DNA from: Nicotiana tabacum
Taxonomy: Eukaryota; Streptophyta; Magnoliopsida; Solanales; Solanaceae
Reading direction: 5' to 3'
NCBI RefSeq assembly: GCF_000715075.1
Contig: NC_134103.1
Span: 53,312,730 to 53,376,729, forward strand
Length of the DNA stretch: 64,000 bases
The position numbers were made by a program, and so were the translations under genes. This document shows, in pieces, positions 60,289 through 64,000 of the stretch; position 1 is the first letter of the stretch; every line of letters starts with the position of its first letter. The notes under the pieces are model-generated. The model saw only the letters and a list, made by a program, of their open reading frames with translations, did not search any database and was not told where the DNA came from.

Positions 60289-61766
60289 TGACGAGCTGAA
60301 AACACAACACAAAATTATGCTCGCTAGTCGAATATAATATAGAATATATAGTATCCACAGGGATTGGATTTAGATAGTACTTTTGTAGCTTCTACTTTTA
60401 ATTGCTATCCAAGATGATCAACAATTTAGAGTTGTGTGATTTAAAACTAAAATTTACTAAAAGTATAAACTATTGGCTAATGACAATCACAACAAGATTA
60501 AGCAAGAAGATATCAAAGGGAGAAAATAGGGGTTGATTGGATAGGTGTAAGATATTTGTTTGGGAATTAACTATAGTTACTTTACTTCTATGGTTCAAGT
60601 GAGTCTCTCGAATTCACTCTATTATGTTCAAACATTCAGTAGAAACTCCTCTCTCGATTAAGTCTCAACATTATGATATGAACTAAGTTAAGCTTGGTGA
60701 AGATATGCAGGAATTCGTAGTGGATTGATCCTTAGGAGAACCTCTTTCGATTATCCTCCTAACTAGGTCTAAACATTAATTCAACTAGCCTCTTTCGATT
60801 ACTAACAAGAATCAATAAGTTCAACAACTAAGATAATGCAAAACATCACAAATTATGCCTCTTTCGATTACATAAACAAGTGAATATATATGCAACATTA
60901 AAAACACCCAAAACGCTTCAATACATCAAACTAGAGTTAATATCCACAAACAATTCTCAAAACACCAAATCCATCAATCCCTAAGGAAGAATTACTCCAC
61001 GGATATGGAGAAATTCATCACAACTAAGTTTAAGTCAAGGAAAACATAAAACATCCAAACCCTTATCTTGAGTGAGGATGAATGGTGAAATCCTTGTGCT
61101 CTTGCTTCTCCCTCTTCTCCTTAGCTTCCTTAGGTCTAAATTAAGTCAAAGGTCCTCAAAATACCGTTTTCCCTTAGTAGGGTCGGCCCCCAATAAATAC
61201 TCCTTCTCCTACGCGAAATAGAACACTCTTTTCGGACAGGACGTGCTCGGCCGCGCACCTGGAAGTGTGTTCACGCACTTGGCCGCGCACTTCTCACCAT
61301 GTTCTGCCTCATATGCGCGCCCAATGCGCGCCAAGTGTGCGGCCGCCCACATGGGTGGCGTTTCGTTGGGAATTTGGGAAAACGTAAAACATGAAAGTTG
61401 TAGCCCTTTTAAATAGCTTTCCAACTATATATTATGGAGCCTAATCGAATTACAAGAGAAAGGTTATGTACATTTTACTGGACACTGTGCAATATACCTA
61501 TTTCGATTCTTCGTTTCGTTACACTATCATCTGTTGATCCCCGAATACAATCCCAACTTAATCCTTGGGCTTTTAATCAGACTTCAAAGCTCTTGACTAG
61601 CTTGAATTCATTCCATAACATATACATAGATCGGAATCACTCCTACAAGGCATAAAATATATAATTTGTGCAAAACACTAGCGATTAAAGCTCCAATTCA
61701 ATTAAAGTGCAGTAAATTAGAGTGCGATAAGCGACTAAAACATGAGATTATAGCCTACCATCAACA
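60289..61766 (-). repeat. LTR (3' copy on minus strand) of the direct-repeat element
   Basis: 1478 bp. It contains the words CCTCTTTCGATTA repeated several times (60742-60870) and a GC-rich cluster at 61247-61365. It shares nearly its whole first 900 bp with 63055-64000. Confidence 0.65.
61247..61365. repeat. GC-rich GGCCGCGCAC-type motif cluster
   Basis: CGGCCGCGCAC, TTGGCCGCGCACTT, GCGCGCCCAATGCGCGCC and GTGCGGCCGCCCAC fall within 120 bp of otherwise AT-rich LTR. Non-coding. Confidence 0.75.
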
Positions 61767-63054
61767 CCCCATACTTAAACCATTGCTCGTCCTGGAGTAA
61801 TCAAAGTATACTTCATAATGACATGACATTTTTAAACAACTCTCATAACTCATCATACCAAGAATATTTAAAATAGACTATGAACAATAGTGTAACATCC
61901 TCACCTCAAGAATTGACTCACAAGCTCCATGCATTATTCACAACTTACTCACTTACTCCAACATAGAGGTCAACGACATTACCTTTCCTTAATAAATCAA
62001 GTGCCCTCACACAACAAAAGAGTGTAGTTCCGCACGCCGTAAAAATTTGGAACAATCAGGAACTCAAGATAGAAAGAATTAACTCACTCTCATAAACAAC
62101 ATTCATATACCACAAAAGATAAACTATAAGCTTGCCCATAATGTACTACTCTACTAATTGAGTTCATTCAGTAAAGGATCAAGTAGGACTTTAATTGGTT
62201 GTAATGTAGGTTGCGGGATGTGTAGGATATATTTGGATATACGAGTGACTACACCTCCCTAAGCACTTTAATACATACAATTTAACATTCAAAACCCCAC
62301 ACTTATGGCAAACCATACTCCACCTTAACATCAATATGCATTAACTCCCTTCTTCTTTAAGCACAGTTACGTCAAGAGTTACCACTTATCAAAGATCATT
62401 TTTCACAATCATAAAACTACATTAATTTTTATTTTTATTTTTCAATTCAAGTGGCTCTTACTTTTTCATTTCAGTGCACCTTCTCCTTATTTCATTAGTT
62501 CCACTCAAAAGCCAACCCAATCACCCCATACTTCAACTTTTACAAAGTTCATACAATTTCAAGTGCTCAAGAGAGGTAAATGGTTCAAATAAATGATCAA
62601 TTCAAACAAATGGGTAAGGCTTATAATGTGATTGCCAAAGAAACAGGATTACAGGCTCAACGGGGTTAACTATGATACATAACAAGTTGTTGGGTAAACT
62701 ATATAGTTGGCTCAATAAATAAAAGGCCTATATCACTTCCGAGACTGAACAAAACTACTATTTCGCTTTGCAAACACACGGGGCAAGTTCTAGACATCAA
62801 ATGCGATGCACATCATACACCAAACCTCACATGCACATGGCACATAACTCACTAAAGATTGGATCATCACAACACTCTAGTCAAAGCAGTTAAGCAAAGT
62901 TGAGATTATACGATTTAAGGCACTCATACAAGAGTCAAAAACTGAGCCTAAGCATTACAACCAAAGAACTCACTATTCTCAAGGCATGATCAAGTCAAGA
63001 AATATTGCTTCCATTATCATAGAACAAGGTCTTCCTACTTCTTAAAACAAAATT
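61767..63054 (-). other. Non-coding interior between direct repeats
   Basis: About 1.29 kb, AT-rich, without long open frames on either strand. The left end is the PPT-like border (plus strand CCCCATACTTAAACCATTGC). A stretch near 62175-62225 (AAGTAGGACTTTAATTGG) reminds me of sequences common in large plant Ty3/gypsy elements, but I cannot assign it. Confidence 0.5.
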
Positions 63055-64000
63055 TGATGAGCCGAAAACACAACACAAAATTATGCTTGCGTGTCGAATA
63101 TAGTATAGAATATATCATATCCACAGGGATTAGATTTAAACAGTGTTTTCGTAGCTTCTAGTTTTAAATGCTATCCAAGATCATCAATAATTTAGAGTTG
63201 TGTGATTTAAAACTAAAATTTACTAAAAGTCTAAACTATTGGCTAATGACAATCGCAACAAGAGTAAGCAAGAAGATATCAAAGGGAGAAAATAGGGGTT
63301 GGTTGGATAGGTGTAAGATGCTTGTTTGGGAATTTACTCTAGTTACTTCACTTCTATGGTTCAAGTGAGTTTCTCAAATTCACTCTATTATGTTCAAACA
63401 TTCAGTAGAAACTCCTCTCTCGATTAAGTCTCAACCTTACGATATGAACTAAGTTAAGCTTGGTGAATATATGCAAGAATTCGTAGTGGATTGATCCTTA
63501 GGAGAACCTCTTTCGATTATCCTCCTAACTAGGTCTAATCATTAATTCAACTAGCCTCTTTCGATTACTAACAAGAATCAATGAATTTAACTAATAAGAT
63601 AATGCAAAACATCACAAATTATACCTCTTTCTAATACATAAACAAGTGAAAATATATGCAACAATAAAAACACCAAAACGCTTGAATATATAAAACTAGA
63701 GTTAATATCCACAAACAATTCTCAAAACACCAAATCCATCAATCCCTAAGGAAGATTTACTCCATGCATATGGAGAAATTCATCACAATTAAGTTTAAGT
63801 CAAGGAAAACATAAAACATCCAAACCCTTATCTTAATTGAGGATGAATGGTGAAATCCTTATGCTCTTGCTTCCCTCTTCTTCTTAGCTTCCTTAGGTCT
63901 AAATTATTTCAAAAGTCCTCAAAATAAATTTTCCCCCTATATATATACCAAGTAGGGTCGGGCCCCAACAAATAAACCTTCTCCTATGCGAAATAGGACA
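63055..64000 (-). repeat. Second direct-repeat copy, cut by window end
   Basis: Aligns with 60289-61240 with moderate divergence and small length changes. It runs off the window before the GC-rich cluster would be reached. On the minus strand this would be the 5' LTR. Confidence 0.65.

Larger units (their letters stand above)
60289..64000 (-). mobile_element. LTR-type element, minus strand, non-coding interior (Tat/Ogre-like, tentative)
   Basis: A direct repeat (60289-61766 and 63055 to window end) begins in both copies with TGA(C/T)GAGC(T/C)GAAAACAC. Read on the minus strand, the first copy starts TGTTGATGG directly after a tract ending AAGTATGGGG, a PPT-like border, and ends CAGCTCGTCA, giving TG...CA ends. 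The 1.29 kb between the copies has no coding motif, and no primer site is visible next to 63055, so the interior is probably internally deleted. Family assignment rests on phrase similarity I recall for Tat/Ogre-type plant elements and is weak. Confidence 0.55.

Noticed and set aside
61209..61424. 71-codon minus-strand frame over the GC-rich cluster
   Set aside because: The open frame is a by-product of the GC-rich motif block. There is no domain.

Overview
This is plant nuclear repeat DNA, with no host gene, rRNA gene or tRNA gene that I can support. The tRNA-iMet-type primer sites, chromodomain-bearing Ty3/gypsy polyproteins (Tekay/Del chromovirus type), 2-3 kb LTRs and GC-rich direct repeats inside the LTRs suggest a dicot. 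Solanaceae, perhaps Nicotiana-like, is my best guess, but that is inference from motif style. Everything outside positions 59101-64000 can be read as one tandem array that was later broken up by LTR retrotransposons.

The array (blocks 1-5658, 11547-12850, 25095-27411 and 43361-59100) is built of head-to-tail monomers of about 1.65 kb. Each monomer looks like one contiguous piece of a Ty3/gypsy element spanning the inner border of its 3' LTR: the C-terminal chromodomain end of pol, the 3' untranslated part with polypurine tract, and about the first 1.0 kb of the LTR (U3 and TATA box), joined back to the chromodomain. The rightmost block has nine consecutive monomers (1597-1651 bp) plus partial ends, and part of it shows an alternating A-B pattern, like a higher-order repeat.

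Insertions, left to right. (i) 5659-11546: a minus-strand LTR element with a roughly 2 kb interior and no recognisable gag or pol (LARD-like). (ii) 12850-25094: a decayed Tekay-like element on the plus strand, whose truncated 5' LTR carries a nested solo LTR (12922-15425). (iii) 27412-31620 plus 41930-43360: another decayed gag-pol element, split by (iv) 31621-41929, a complete young Ty3/gypsy element. Element (iv) has near-identical 2.53 kb LTRs, a 5-bp target duplication, PBS, PPT and one open gag-pol frame of 1588 codons with all catalytic residues that I checked. The relative order is array first, then the three outer insertions, then the solo LTR and element (iv). In the old copies most stop codons are C-to-T changes at CAG or CGA, as expected from deamination of methylated cytosine.

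Right of 59101 the array ends against an LTR-like fragment that carries a roughly 180-bp GC-rich internal repeat. A minus-strand direct-repeat element (60289 to beyond the window end) follows, with a PPT-like boundary and a non-coding interior, tentatively Tat/Ogre-like. The window starts inside a monomer and ends inside an LTR.
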